Below, piece by piece: positions 1 through 9,187 of a DNA stretch of 64,000 nucleotides. The notes beneath the pieces are model-generated. The model had not been told where the DNA came from, searched no databases, and was given only the letters and a program-made list of their open reading frames with translations. The position numbers and the translations under genes are program-made. This DNA comes from Haloarcula sp. CBA1127 (GTDB lineage: Archaea > Halobacteriota > Halobacteria > Halobacteriales > Haloarculaceae): positions 2,852,001-2,916,000 of the forward strand of contig NZ_BCNB01000006.1 of assembly GCF_001485575.1 (NCBI RefSeq), in the 5' to 3' direction. How positions within the stretch are numbered: position 1 is the stretch's first letter; each line of letters starts with the position of its first letter.

Positions 1-1
1 C

Positions 2-325
2 CTGTTGACGCTGGTCGGACTGCTGACGTGGGCCGTCGATATCGCGGGCGGAGCCGTCGCCGCGCGCGTCGGTGGGGCATCGAACTGGACAGCAGCCCTC
101 GCCGGCGTCGTAGCGCTCGTTCTCTTTTTCGTCACCGGCCCGCTCGGCATCCTGCTGGGCGTCGCCGGGACGGTGTTCGTCGTCGAGTTCTATCGGCAGG
201 AGGACGCCAGAGGAAGCGCGAAGGCTGCGCTGGTAACCACCGTCGGAATGCTGGCTTCCGGCGTCGTTCAGGCCTTGTTGACCGCGTCGATACTGGTCAC
301 CATGATTGCCGTCGCGCTTCTATGA
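2..325 (+). CDS. DUF456-like membrane protein, 3' part
   Basis: The reading frame is open at the left edge, so this is the C-terminal ~107 residues of a longer protein. It is almost entirely hydrophobic and Gly/Ala-rich, with about three membrane segments and a short charged loop near the middle. The pattern resembles the DUF456 family of small integral membrane proteins, whose role is unknown. The TGA stop overlaps the ATG of the next gene in an ATGA arrangement, which suggests co-translation. The family call rests on remembered sequence pattern; the membrane nature is clear. Confidence 0.7.
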   Translation: MLTLVGLLTWAVDIAGGAVAARVGGASNWTAALAGVVALVLFFVTGPLGILLGVAGTVFVVEFYRQEDARGSAKAALVTTVGMLASGVVQALLTASILVTMIAVALL

Positions 326-486
326 CACAGTGTGCGGAGGACGGCTGCGAAAACGAGGCCGCGGTCGAACTCCACATCCCGTGGGACGCGAACCGAGACG
401 TGTGTCCGGCCCACGCCCGTGTCTGGGCGCAGAAAGACGGCGTCGTTCCCGCGCCGATGGACGGCCACGAGGACAGGTGGCCGTAG
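322..486 (+). CDS. 54-aa zinc-finger-like small protein
   Basis: The ATG at 322 overlaps the stop of the preceding membrane protein by four bases. The 54-residue product has Cys pairs near its N-terminus (CAEDGC) and a CPAH motif near residue 29, which would make a C-x4-C...C-x2-H metal site. Such small metal-binding proteins are common in haloarchaea. No specific function can be given. The coupling to the membrane protein suggests the two are expressed together. Confidence 0.6.
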   Translation: MTQCAEDGCENEAAVELHIPWDANRDVCPAHARVWAQKDGVVPAPMDGHEDRWP

Positions 487-557
487 GCCGCTGGCGTCGG
501 AATTGGCGGTTTAATTCACACGTAGGTACCGAACTAAGAGGGTGTCAAACGTTCACG

Positions 558-576
558 AAGAAAATATAATAATAAT
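558..576 (+). promoter_or_regulatory. Promoter of acyl-CoA ligase gene
   Basis: A purine-rich BRE-like stretch (cgaagaaaa) runs straight into an AT-only TATA-type box (tataataataatt) about 35-50 bp before the chosen ATG at 610. This fits an archaeal promoter with transcription starting near 595. Confidence 0.55.
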
Positions 577-609
577 TGGGTTTGAATACGACAATTGAGT
601 CATGTTATC

Positions 610-2211
610 ATGAAACGCGAGATGCTCACCACCGACTTCATCGATCGTGCAGCGGACATCTACGACGACGTGACCGGTATCGTCGCCCATGACGGCACCG
701 AGTACACGTACGCTGAGGTAAACGAGCGGGTCAACCAGTTGGCACACGCGCTGTCGGACCGGGGCGTCTCGACGGGGAGTCGCGTGGCCCTCCTCGCGCC
801 GAACACACACTACTTCATCGAGACGCTGTACGCGACGAACAAACTCGGCGCGGTGTTCGTCCCGCTGAACTACCGGCTCGACCCCGCGAAAATCGAGTAT
901 ATTCTGAACGACTGTGAAGCCGCGACGGTCATCGCCGACTACGACTTCGCGGAGAAGGTCCAGCCGGTACGGGACGACATCCCTGCGGAGACGTTCATCG
1001 GCTACGAGCCCGACCGTATCGACGGGGACTGGGAGGGGTACGGCGATGTCCTCGACGGCCAGCCGACAGTCGAACCGGACCGGCCGGAGATGACCGAGGA
1101 CGACGACGCCAGCATCAACTACACGTCCGGCACGACGGGAGACCCGAAAGGCGTGGTCAGGACCCACCGGACCGAAAGCTGGCACTCGCTGGTGCTCAAT
1201 CAGCACATGGAGATACGCGACGACGACACGTACCTCTGGACGCTCCCGATGTTCCACTGCAACGGCTGGGGCCACACCTACGCCATCACCGGAACCGGCG
1301 GGACGCACGTCTGTCAGCGGACCTTCGACGCCGCGGATACCTTCCGCCGGGTCCGTGAGTACGACGTGTCGTTCATGTGCGGTGCGCCGACGGTGCTGAA
1401 CAAGCTCATCCAGCACTACCGGGCCAACGACGGCGACGTCGTGACGCAGGGTGACCGCGACGTGCGAATCGCGACAGCCGGCAGTGCCCCGGCAACGGCG
1501 ACCATCGAGCGCGTCGAAGACGAGTTCGGCTGGCGCATCCTCCACATCTACGGCCTGACCGAGACGGCCCCGATCATCACGACCAGCAACTCCCCGCGGC
1601 GCATCGCCGAACGGGGCCGTGAACTCAAGGTCAAGCAGGGCTCAGAGACGCTGTGTACCGACATCCGAATCGTCGACGAGGACGGGACCGACGTGCCACG
1701 CGACGGGGCGACGATCGGCGAGGTCGTGGTGCAGGGCAACCAGGTAATGGACCGCTATCTCAACAAACCCGAGATCACCGAGGAAGCATTCAACGACCGC
1801 GCCGAGGGGTACTTCCACACTGGGGACCTCGCGGCGTGGGACGAGGACGGGATGATACAGATCATGGACCGCCGGAAGGACATCATCATCTCTGGCGGCG
1901 AGAACATCTCCTCGATCGAACTGGAAGACGAACTGTACGACCACCCCGATGTGCTGAAAGCCGCGGTCATTCCGGCTCCGAGTGAGGACTGGGGCGAGAC
2001 ACCGATGGCAATTGTCGTCCCGACGGCCGACGGCGACGCGACTGAACAGGATATCCTCGAATTCCTCAGAGAACGCGTCGCGAGCTACAAGATCCCCGCA
2101 GGCATCGACTTCCGTGACTCGCTTCCTGAAACGGCGACTGGGAAAATCCAGAAGTACGAACTCCGCGAAGAGTACTGGCAAGAGCAGGAGCGGATGATCG
2201 GCCAGGAGTGA
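610..2211 (+). CDS. Long-chain acyl-CoA ligase (AMP-forming)
   Basis: Activates a carboxylic acid, probably a fatty acid, to its CoA thioester using ATP. The ~533-residue length suits the ANL (adenylate-forming) family. The P-loop-like motif YTSGTTGDPKG lies near residue 175, the YGLTET motif near residue 310, and the hinge TGDLAAWDEDG followed by DRRKDIIISGGENI near residue 405. The C-terminal catalytic lysine motif TGKIQKYELR is intact. A TTG at 595 would add five residues, but ATG 610 fits the promoter spacing better. The acyl chain cannot be read from sequence. The ETF operon a few kb away is consistent with beta-oxidation. Confidence 0.85.
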   Translation: MKREMLTTDFIDRAADIYDDVTGIVAHDGTEYTYAEVNERVNQLAHALSDRGVSTGSRVALLAPNTHYFIETLYATNKLGAVFVPLNYRLDPAKIEYILNDCEAATVIADYDFAEKVQPVRDDIPAETFIGYEPDRIDGDWEGYGDVLDGQPTVEPDRPEMTEDDDASINYTSGTTGDPKGVVRTHRTESWHSLVLNQHMEIRDDDTYLWTLPMFHCNGWGHTYAITGTGGTHVCQRTFDAADTFRRVREYDVSFMCGAPTVLNKLIQHYRANDGDVVTQGDRDVRIATAGSAPATATIERVEDEFGWRILHIYGLTETAPIITTSNSPRRIAERGRELKVKQGSETLCTDIRIVDEDGTDVPRDGATIGEVVVQGNQVMDRYLNKPEITEEAFNDRAEGYFHTGDLAAWDEDGMIQIMDRRKDIIISGGENISSIELEDELYDHPDVLKAAVIPAPSEDWGETPMAIVVPTADGDATEQDILEFLRERVASYKIPAGIDFRDSLPETATGKIQKYELREEYWQEQERMIGQE

Positions 2212-2254
2212 GCGCGGCGGTAGCTGTGAGGCGCTGGGACGGTATTAACACGAT

Positions 2255-2263
2255 TCTTTATTA
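2255..2263 (+). promoter_or_regulatory. TATA box of LLM oxidoreductase gene
   Basis: The sequence tctttatta ends about 24 bp before the ATG at 2287, the spacing expected for a leaderless haloarchaeal transcript. Confidence 0.45.
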
Positions 2264-2286
2264 GGTTTCCAACAGTCGGTCACACC

Positions 2287-3261
2287 ATGCATCTAGGAGT
2301 CGTCGTGCCACGCGTTGATGACCACAGCACAATCGACCTAGCCGTCGAAGCCGAAGACCACGGCTACGACTCAGTCTGGCTGAACGAACTGTGGGGCGCT
2401 AGCTCCGTTGTCGAACTCACGGATATCGCGACACGGACCGACGACATCGAGATCGGCAGCGCGATACTCAACGTCTTCTCGCGGTCACCAGCCGTGCTGG
2501 CGATGACAGCGACGACCCTCGACCGGGTCTCGGACGGGCGGGCAGTGCTAGGGCTAGGGACGAGTACAGCCCGGTCCATCGAGAATATGCACAGCATGGA
2601 GTTCGAGCGACCGGTCCGTCGCGCCCACGAGACGATCGATATCATCAAACAGCTCATGACGGGCGACGAGCGGGTGACCTACGACGGTGAGGCGGTCTCG
2701 GTCAGGGGGGTGCCGCCGCTAGACCGTGACGTACCGGTGTACCACGCCGCGCTCGGGCCGGCGAACAGGCGCGTCGTCGCCAGACTCGCCGACGGCTGGC
2801 TCCCACACATGATCCCGTTCTCCGAACTAGAGTCGGCGTTCGACTACATCGCGGAGACGGCACACGATGCTGACCGCGACCCGGACGACATCACCGTCGC
2901 GCCGTACGTGCCGGCAGTGGTCCACGAGGATTCAGAGCGAGCGAGCGAGGAGCTCCGGCAGCACATCGCCTACTACGTCGGCAGCGGCGAGGGGTATCGC
3001 CGTGCTGTCGCGGAGACGTATCCAGACCGGGCGGAACGCATCGCCGACGCCTGGCAGGCGGGTGACCGCGGCGAAGCGACGGAGCTCGTCGCTGACGAAA
3101 TGACGGCTGACCTCGGCATCGCCGGAACGCCGGAACAGGCGCGGGAGAAACGGGATGAGATTGCGGACAGAGATGTCATCGACCGGCTTCTGCTAACTGT
3201 GCCACAGCAGGTCGACGGGGAGCTGGCTCGGAAGACGATTCGGACGCTGGGGCCGAGTTAA
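2287..3261 (+). CDS. LLM-class (luciferase-like) F420-type oxidoreductase
   Basis: This 324-residue protein begins with the beta-strand MHLGVVVPRV and shows the TIM-barrel pattern of the bacterial-luciferase-like family: an E-D-GYDSVWLNE motif near residue 28, then IGSAILNVFSRSPAVLAM and VLGLGTS. Archaeal members most often use reduced coenzyme F420 and resemble methylene-H4MPT reductase (Mer). The window also encodes CofD, an F420-biosynthesis enzyme, which supports this cofactor. The substrate is unknown. The gene ends convergently on the next gene with a four-base overlap. Confidence 0.8.
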   Translation: MHLGVVVPRVDDHSTIDLAVEAEDHGYDSVWLNELWGASSVVELTDIATRTDDIEIGSAILNVFSRSPAVLAMTATTLDRVSDGRAVLGLGTSTARSIENMHSMEFERPVRRAHETIDIIKQLMTGDERVTYDGEAVSVRGVPPLDRDVPVYHAALGPANRRVVARLADGWLPHMIPFSELESAFDYIAETAHDADRDPDDITVAPYVPAVVHEDSERASEELRQHIAYYVGSGEGYRRAVAETYPDRAERIADAWQAGDRGEATELVADEMTADLGIAGTPEQAREKRDEIADRDVIDRLLLTVPQQVDGELARKTIRTLGPS

Positions 3262-3989
3262 AGGTCGATTTCCATCATCACCTCGTCGGCGTACTCGTCG
3301 CCGAACTTGTAGTGATCCTCGCGGATGGCGTCAGTGTCCCACCCGTGGCCTTCGAGGAACTCGATCGCATCCTCGTTCGTCGATGGGACAGAGTTGTACA
3401 GTTTCTCGTAGCCGTTCGACGCCGCCCACTCAGTGCCCCGGGCGAGCAGCTGTGAGCCGATACCGTGGCCGCGATACCGGTCAAGGACGCCCAGCGTCAG
3501 CTCTGCCGTATGGCTGAGCTTCTCGACTTCCGGATGTTTGAGATGGACCCACCCGACCACGTCGTCGTTGATGCAGGCGACGAAGAAGATGCGCGACTCC
3601 AGTTCGTTGTGCCGGAGTAACACACCCTCGCTGTCTACCACGTCGGCGACGGTCTCCGCGTCGACGTACTCACCGCCGCCGATTGCGGCCCGGATGGCCC
3701 CAACAAGACCGGTCAGGTCCTCCTGTCGCGCCTGACGGATGGTGAACTCGATGTCGTCGGCCTCGAACTCTTCTTCGACGGTATCGTTGTAGGCGACGCG
3801 GAGTTGCCCGTCAATCTCCTCCAGTACGCCGTCGCGTTTGAGTATCGCGACGTGGTGGCCGAACGGCCGCGGGTCCATCTGTAGCGCCGACCGAGCCGCT
3901 CTCGGTTCGACAGACCCGTGTGATTCGACGTACTCGTAGATGTCCCGTCGGTCCTCGTGGTCGAAATGCAGTGGCTCTGTTAGCTCCAT
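3258..3989 (-). CDS. Winged-helix plus GNAT acetyltransferase
   Basis: The N-terminal ~75 residues look like a winged-helix fold (DIYEYVESHGSVEP, then HHVAILKRDGVLEEIDGQL). A GNAT domain follows, with the acetyl-CoA pyrophosphate-binding pattern RYRGHGIGSQLL near residue 185 and the C-terminal NEDAIEFLEGHGW segment. It may be a regulator coupled to an acetyltransferase; the substrate is unknown. I chose ATG at 3989, but a GTG at 4004 would add five residues. The 3' end overlaps that of the LLM oxidoreductase gene on the other strand. Confidence 0.75.
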   Translation of the reverse strand: MELTEPLHFDHEDRRDIYEYVESHGSVEPRAARSALQMDPRPFGHHVAILKRDGVLEEIDGQLRVAYNDTVEEEFEADDIEFTIRQARQEDLTGLVGAIRAAIGGGEYVDAETVADVVDSEGVLLRHNELESRIFFVACINDDVVGWVHLKHPEVEKLSHTAELTLGVLDRYRGHGIGSQLLARGTEWAASNGYEKLYNSVPSTNEDAIEFLEGHGWDTDAIREDHYKFGDEYADEVMMEIDL

Positions 3990-4057
3990 GTTATCTGCTA
4001 CCACGACACAGTACTTAATCCTTTATCAAAAACCATGTACTTCTCAGTAAACGGCAG

Positions 4058-4417
4058 CTACTGCTCCGGAACACCGGTCAAAAGAACTGCCACGTCAGGG
4101 GCGTTATGCGTATCCACGAGCAGCTCTGCGGCCGCTCTGACGCTGTAGGTGCCGGCTAACTCCACGCCGTAGCAGGCGGCGTAGCAGTCAAGCCAGTCGT
4201 TCATCGCCCGTTCCAGCCGCTCGAACTCCGCCTCGGAGAAGCGGACCCACGACTCACCCGTCCGGGCCTCACAGTACAGAGCTACTGTGGGTCCGAACCC
4301 GTCCCGAATGATTTCCATCGCGCGCTCCTCGTCCGGCGGGTCGGGGTCCAGCGACTCGCGGGTCTGCTCCGCTCGGCGGGAGAGCGCCCGAAGGCGGTCG
4401 TCGTACTGGCCACTCAT
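4058..4417 (-). CDS. Hypothetical protein downstream of ETF operon
   Basis: A 119-residue acidic, mainly helical soluble protein starting MSGQYDDRLRAL. It contains a WLDCYAACYGVEL segment and no recognisable catalytic motif. It follows the ETF:quinone oxidoreductase gene after only 11 bp on the same strand, so it is probably the last gene of that operon. Codon use matches its neighbours. Function unknown. Confidence 0.65.
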   Translation of the reverse strand: MSGQYDDRLRALSRRAEQTRESLDPDPPDEERAMEIIRDGFGPTVALYCEARTGESWVRFSEAEFERLERAMNDWLDCYAACYGVELAGTYSVRAAAELLVDTHNAPDVAVLLTGVPEQ

Positions 4418-4428
4418 CACCGAACGGG

Positions 4429-6090
4429 TCACCCCTGATTGAACTCCACGCCTTTCCCGCCAGCGGGGTGTTCCCACTCGGTGTCGGCGACGATGGCACA
4501 GGTGCCACACTCGACGCAGGGTTGGGTGTCGAGGCTCACGAGGTGTTCCTCGCTCCCGTTGGTCTGGACCATCTCGTCGCGGTAACAGCCGCCGCCGAAG
4601 TCCTCGGCGCTGACCGGGCAGGCCGTCACGGCGGTGCCCGAGGCCTCGAACGACTTGTCGACCAGTTCGATGTGCGGGTCACCCACGTCGTAGGTCAAGT
4701 CGCCGATGCGGTCGCCCAGATCGGGGGGTGAGACGGTGTTCTCGTCGGTCACCGGCTCACCCAGTTCCTCGGCAATGACCGTCGGCAGCGTCACGTAGGG
4801 CAGTTTAGTGTCGGGAATCATCGACACCATGCGCGGCGACGAGTAGGCACGTTCGAGCAGTCCGGCCGCCGCGCGGACTCCGAACCGGCCGACGGTGGAC
4901 TCGGCGATAGCGTTCGAGAGGTCGTCGACGGGGCCGAGTTCGCCGAGCTGTCCGAACACCGTGTATCCGGTCGGCCGGAGCTTGTTCATCACGCCCTCAT
5001 CGTGGAGCTTCTTCTCGTACAGTTCGCCGGCCTGGGACGGGTCGCCCCGCGCCCTCGCGTCGGCGAACGCCTCGGCGGCCAGCGCCCCGGCAGTGACCGC
5101 GTGGTTCATCCCTTTGATAATGGGTCCCTGTGCCTGCATCTGACCGGCGGCGTCGCCGACCAGCACGAGACGGTCCTCGTGGGGCGATGGATGAGCCGCC
5201 TTCTTCGAGTCCGGGACGAGTTTCGCGCTGTACTCCCGCTCGTCGTATTCGTCGCCGAGCCACTGGGCCATGAGCGGATGCGTGAGCAGGCTGTCGAGCA
5301 GGTCGTGGGGCTCCGCCCGCTCCTCGGCGATGGAATCCAGGTGGAACACAGTGCCGATAGACAGCGAGGACTCGTTGGTGTAGAGGAAGCCGCCGCCGCG
5401 GACGCCGTCGAACAGGTCGCCGGAGAACAGGTGGGCCGCGCCGTCATCGGGAGCCACGTCGAAGCGGTCGTTGATGACCTCCGGCTCCATGTCGACGACG
5501 GCCTTGACGCCCTGGAACCACTCCTCGGGCTCGTCCCAGTCCATCAGCCCGGCATCGCGGGCGAGTTCGGAGTTGACGCCGTCGGCGGCCACGACGATGT
5601 CGGCCTTGATCGGGTCCAGTTCCTCGGTCGTCACGCCGACAATTTCGCCCCGTTCGCGCAACAGGCCGGTGACGTGGACCTCGGTCAGCAAACCGCCGCC
5701 TGTCTCCCGGGTGCGCTCGTGGACCTGCTGAGCGAGCCACGAGTCCATCTTCCGGCGCAACACCGCGTCGGCCCACGCCGTGTCGTGGTGATGCAAGTCG
5801 CCGATGTCGAAGGATTTCACCCTGTCACCGGCGATGTTGTGGATGACGTTCTCCGTCACCGGTCGCTCCGTCGCCTCCTCGCGGAAGTCCGGGAACAGTC
5901 CGTCGATAGTGTAGGGGGCCGACTCCTCGGCGTAGATGAGTCCGCCGGAGACGTTCTTCGAGCCGGCGTCGACGCCGCGTTCGAGCACCAGCGTCTCGAC
6001 ATCGTTTCGGGCGAGCGTCGCCGCCGCGGCGGCCCCGCCCGGGCCACAGCCGACGACGACTGCCTCGTACTCCTCGTAGGTGTCAGTCAT
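4429..6090 (-). CDS. fixCX: ETF:quinone oxidoreductase, FixC-FixX fusion
   Basis: Accepts electrons from the electron-transfer flavoprotein and passes them to membrane quinone. The 553-residue protein opens with an FAD-binding Rossmann motif (VVGCGPGGAAAA, near residues 12-23). It has a second FAD motif, LVLVGDAAGQ, followed by GPIIKGMNHAV. Its last ~95 residues carry a FixX-like ferredoxin domain with CPVSAEDFGGGC, CVECGTC and the terminal WEHPAGGKGVEF. In many bacteria FixC and FixX are separate polypeptides. The start overlaps the end of etfA by eight bases, indicating one operon. Confidence 0.88.
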   Translation of the reverse strand: MTDTYEEYEAVVVGCGPGGAAAAATLARNDVETLVLERGVDAGSKNVSGGLIYAEESAPYTIDGLFPDFREEATERPVTENVIHNIAGDRVKSFDIGDLHHHDTAWADAVLRRKMDSWLAQQVHERTRETGGGLLTEVHVTGLLRERGEIVGVTTEELDPIKADIVVAADGVNSELARDAGLMDWDEPEEWFQGVKAVVDMEPEVINDRFDVAPDDGAAHLFSGDLFDGVRGGGFLYTNESSLSIGTVFHLDSIAEERAEPHDLLDSLLTHPLMAQWLGDEYDEREYSAKLVPDSKKAAHPSPHEDRLVLVGDAAGQMQAQGPIIKGMNHAVTAGALAAEAFADARARGDPSQAGELYEKKLHDEGVMNKLRPTGYTVFGQLGELGPVDDLSNAIAESTVGRFGVRAAAGLLERAYSSPRMVSMIPDTKLPYVTLPTVIAEELGEPVTDENTVSPPDLGDRIGDLTYDVGDPHIELVDKSFEASGTAVTACPVSAEDFGGGCYRDEMVQTNGSEEHLVSLDTQPCVECGTCAIVADTEWEHPAGGKGVEFNQG

Positions 6091-7747
6091 CGCTGGCCTC
6101 CATCATCGCACCCAGTTCCCCGGCTTCGACCGCCTCAGTCAACTGCGGCAACACCTCGAACAGGTCGCCCTCGATGAGGTAGTCCGAGAAGTCCCGGATG
6201 TCGGCGTCTGGATTGGTGTTGACGGCGATGATTGTCTCGGACTCGTCGCAGCCGACCTTGTGCTGAATGGCACCGGAGATACCTGCGGCGATGTACACGT
6301 CGGGTTCGACTTCCTGCCCGGATTCGCCGATCTGGCGCTCCTCGGTGACGTACTGCTCGACGTGGCCGTCGAAGGAGTACGACGAGGTGATGACGCCTCG
6401 TGAGAGCCCCAGATCGGCGTCCTCGAAGGCGTCGACGAGGTCCAGCGCCTGCTCGATGCCCCGCGTCGGGTCGTCGCCGATGCCGCGCCCGACAGCGACG
6501 ATAACGTCGTGGCCGGTGAGGTCGACACCGCCGGAGAGGCGGTCGTACTCCTCGACCTCGACTGTGAACCAGTCGTCGTCAAGGTCCATCTCGTAGTCGA
6601 CGACCTCGCCGTCGCGCTCGTAGTCCGGGTCGGGCATCTCGAAGCTCCCCGGAATCACCGACGCCCCTTGCGGGTGGAAATCCCGGTGGGGTTTGTCGAT
6701 ACAGAGAATCGTCGAGTACTCGAACCCGGAGAAGTCCGGGCGCTTCATGTGGAGCACGCGCTCGAACTCCTTCTTGTCGCCGGCGGTGCCGACCTTCGCG
6801 GGGTTGGATATCATCGCGCTCTCGATGTACAGCCCCGAGCAATCGGAGGCCAGCCCGGAGTCAAGTTCGCCCTGAACGAGCGCCGAGAGGTCCCGACCGT
6901 TGTTCGTCGCCGGGAAGACGGTGTATCGCGGCTCGTGGTAGTCCTTCCACGCCACCTCCTCACGGCCTTCGGCGGCCAGATCGCCGCCTGCTCTGGCCAT
7001 GTCACAGAAGATTTCGGTGTAAGGCTGATGGCGGAAGCGGTCGAGGCGGTCGTCCTCGTGATAGACGACGAGATCCGCGCCACAGGCGATGACATCCTCG
7101 ACGTGGTCGCTGGCGTCGGCCCCGATGAGCACGGCGACGACGCGCTCCTCTTCATCGTACGCTGCGTTGTAGTCGTCCATCAGTTCGCGAGCCTTCCCGA
7201 GCATCTCCTTCGAAACGTCCACGAGGTCGCCGGCCTGCGTCTCACAGTAGACCCACATATCGCGGTACTCCGCGCCGTCGGTTCCCTCGACCCACTGCTT
7301 GTCGTTGGTCGGGTGGTCGAGTTCGGGGTACTTCTCTTCCGGCGGGACGTACTCGACCTCTGTCACCGCCTCGCCCTCAGCCTCTTCGGTCCCCTCGACG
7401 GACTCGATTCGACTCTCTATCTGGGATTTCGCCGTCTTGCGGTCCTGGCCTGCTTTCTCGCGTTCGAGCAAGTCCCGGAGGACATCCGCGTCGTCGACCT
7501 CTCGCACCATGTTCGCCACGTCGGCGACGGTGAGATCGGAGAGGTCGACGGCTTCCGGATCGAGTTCGCCGTCGTCCTCGCTTTCGACTTTTTCAATGCG
7601 ATCCTCGATGAGCGTCTTGACCGGGACCCGATCCTCACCGTCTTCCTCCAGTTCCAGCATCGCCCGCAGTTCGTCGGCGTCGTCGACGTCTTTGAGTTTC
7701 GGGCCTAGCTCGGCGATCTCGTGTTCTGTGGGGTCGATTTCAGGCAT
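6083..7747 (-). CDS. etfA: ETF alpha subunit with repeated N-terminal module
   Basis: The alpha subunit of the FAD/AMP electron-transfer flavoprotein, pairing with EtfB. At 554 residues it is well over the usual ~320. The ETF alpha part begins near residue 150 (DKQWVEGTDGAEYRDMWVY) and contains the FAD-binding pattern VAVGRGIGDD and later SGQEVEPDVYIAAGISGAIQ (split in two helices). The first ~130 residues hold two copies of a helical module. Each reads approximately VDDADxLRxxLE, then DR, then IExRIExVE, at residues 12-55 and 77-118, separated by acidic linkers. The role of the extension is unknown. Confidence 0.88.
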   Translation of the reverse strand: MPEIDPTEHEIAELGPKLKDVDDADELRAMLELEEDGEDRVPVKTLIEDRIEKVESEDDGELDPEAVDLSDLTVADVANMVREVDDADVLRDLLEREKAGQDRKTAKSQIESRIESVEGTEEAEGEAVTEVEYVPPEEKYPELDHPTNDKQWVEGTDGAEYRDMWVYCETQAGDLVDVSKEMLGKARELMDDYNAAYDEEERVVAVLIGADASDHVEDVIACGADLVVYHEDDRLDRFRHQPYTEIFCDMARAGGDLAAEGREEVAWKDYHEPRYTVFPATNNGRDLSALVQGELDSGLASDCSGLYIESAMISNPAKVGTAGDKKEFERVLHMKRPDFSGFEYSTILCIDKPHRDFHPQGASVIPGSFEMPDPDYERDGEVVDYEMDLDDDWFTVEVEEYDRLSGGVDLTGHDVIVAVGRGIGDDPTRGIEQALDLVDAFEDADLGLSRGVITSSYSFDGHVEQYVTEERQIGESGQEVEPDVYIAAGISGAIQHKVGCDESETIIAVNTNPDADIRDFSDYLIEGDLFEVLPQLTEAVEAGELGAMMEASDD

Positions 7748-7749
7748 GG

Positions 7750-8604
7750 TCAGTCACCCGCCGCGTAGGGGGTAAGTTCGTCCAGCACCGGTTCTAATCC
7801 CTCACGCTCGTCGGCTTCGATCATCGTCGCCTCCCGCTCGGAAGGAGCCTTGGGAATCGGGTCGACGCCGGAGACGATGGTCGGCGAGCCGTCCAGACCG
7901 ATGTAGTCCGGATCGAGGTTGAGGTCTTCGTGATCCCAGACCGTGAGGTGGTCCTCGTACTCCTCGGCCCGCTGCTGGGTCTCCTCGCGGAGGTCCTTGT
8001 GGTTCAGCCGATGGCTCGCCTTCCGGTAGGTCGGTTCGAATTCGGGGTCGGCGACGATGAAACACGGCATCGGCGCTTCGACTGTTTCAATCTCGGAGAT
8101 GTCGCCGTCGACCAGCCGCTTCGCCCGAACGGTACCGGCGTCCTCGTCGATATCGAGCGAGAGAACGTGGGTGATTATCGGCCAGTCCAGGCACCAGCAG
8201 GTCTGGGGGCCAGTGTGGCCGGTCTCGCCGTCGGCCGTCTTGAACCCGGCAAACACCAAATCCGGCTGTTCGTCCAGGTTCTGGAGGCCGGTGGCGACGG
8301 TCATCGCGGTGGCCCAGGTGTCTGCGGCCCCCATCTCACGGTCCGAGAGGAGGTACAGGTCGTCGGCGTACACGTCCCGCATTCCCTCCTGTAAGACCTC
8401 TTTGTACCCCGGCGGTCCCATGCTCATCAGCGAGATGTGCCCGCCGTTGCGGACTTTCGTCTGGAACGCCGCCCGGAGCGCGTGCTTGTCGTTGGGGTTC
8501 ATCACTGTCGGTGTCTTCCCCCGTTCGAGATGGCCATCCTCGTCGAACGACACCTGTCCCTCGCGGAAGTCCGGTACGCCCTTTGTCATGACGACTGTAT
8601 GCAT
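7750..8604 (-). CDS. etfB: ETF beta subunit
   Basis: The beta subunit of the electron-transfer flavoprotein, which binds AMP or, in bifurcating types, a second FAD. The 284-residue length and the motif MNPNDKHALRAAF near residue 40 are typical, as is GFKTADGETGHTGPQ near residue 120. The start MHTVVMTKGVPD at 8604 matches the family's usual N-terminus; a longer frame exists upstream but is not needed. It is the first of four genes running leftward (etfB, etfA, fixCX, hypothetical), with two bases between etfB and etfA. Confidence 0.88.
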   Translation of the reverse strand: MHTVVMTKGVPDFREGQVSFDEDGHLERGKTPTVMNPNDKHALRAAFQTKVRNGGHISLMSMGPPGYKEVLQEGMRDVYADDLYLLSDREMGAADTWATAMTVATGLQNLDEQPDLVFAGFKTADGETGHTGPQTCWCLDWPIITHVLSLDIDEDAGTVRAKRLVDGDISEIETVEAPMPCFIVADPEFEPTYRKASHRLNHKDLREETQQRAEEYEDHLTVWDHEDLNLDPDYIGLDGSPTIVSGVDPIPKAPSEREATMIEADEREGLEPVLDELTPYAAGD

Positions 8605-8643
8605 GGTATCACGACCCTCGTGAGTGTATCTCACACAAGAATC

Positions 8644-8652
8644 TATAATAAA
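8644..8652 (-). promoter_or_regulatory. TATA box of etfB operon
   Basis: On the minus strand the box reads tttattata, about 40 bp before the etfB ATG. A transcript starting ~25 bp downstream would have a leader of roughly 15 bases. Confidence 0.45.
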
Positions 8653-8808
8653 TGTATGTTTACAAATCTGGATGACAGGTAGGCGGCGCTGTCTCAGGGG
8701 CGGTAGAATCTGGACAACACGCTGTATGACGACAGGCTGACAGCTATGTGCAGTTATATTTGAGGTGTAGAATGCTGCAATCCCGCGAAAACAGGACAGT
8801 CCGGTAGC

Positions 8809-9150
<342 letters not shown>

Positions 9151-9164
9151 TCACTTTTGGGAGC

Positions 9165-9180
9165 TACTTAACTTTTCGAC
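9165..9180 (-). promoter_or_regulatory. BRE/TATA of ferredoxin gene
   Basis: Read on the minus strand this is gtcgaaaagttaagta: a BRE-like cgaaaa followed by a TATA-like ttaagta, about 27 bp before the ATG at 9138. This is a classic leaderless haloarchaeal layout. Confidence 0.5.
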
Positions 9181-9187
9181 CTGACCG

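Noticed and set aside
553..1545. A 330-residue minus-strand frame opposite the acyl-CoA ligase gene
   Set aside because: It lies fully within the real gene; its protein is rich in Val/Arg/Asp, as expected for the antisense of GC-rich haloarchaeal codons, and shows no family pattern.
6509..7708. A 399-residue plus-strand frame across etfA
   Set aside because: Antisense shadow of a well-supported ETF alpha gene with only low-complexity content.
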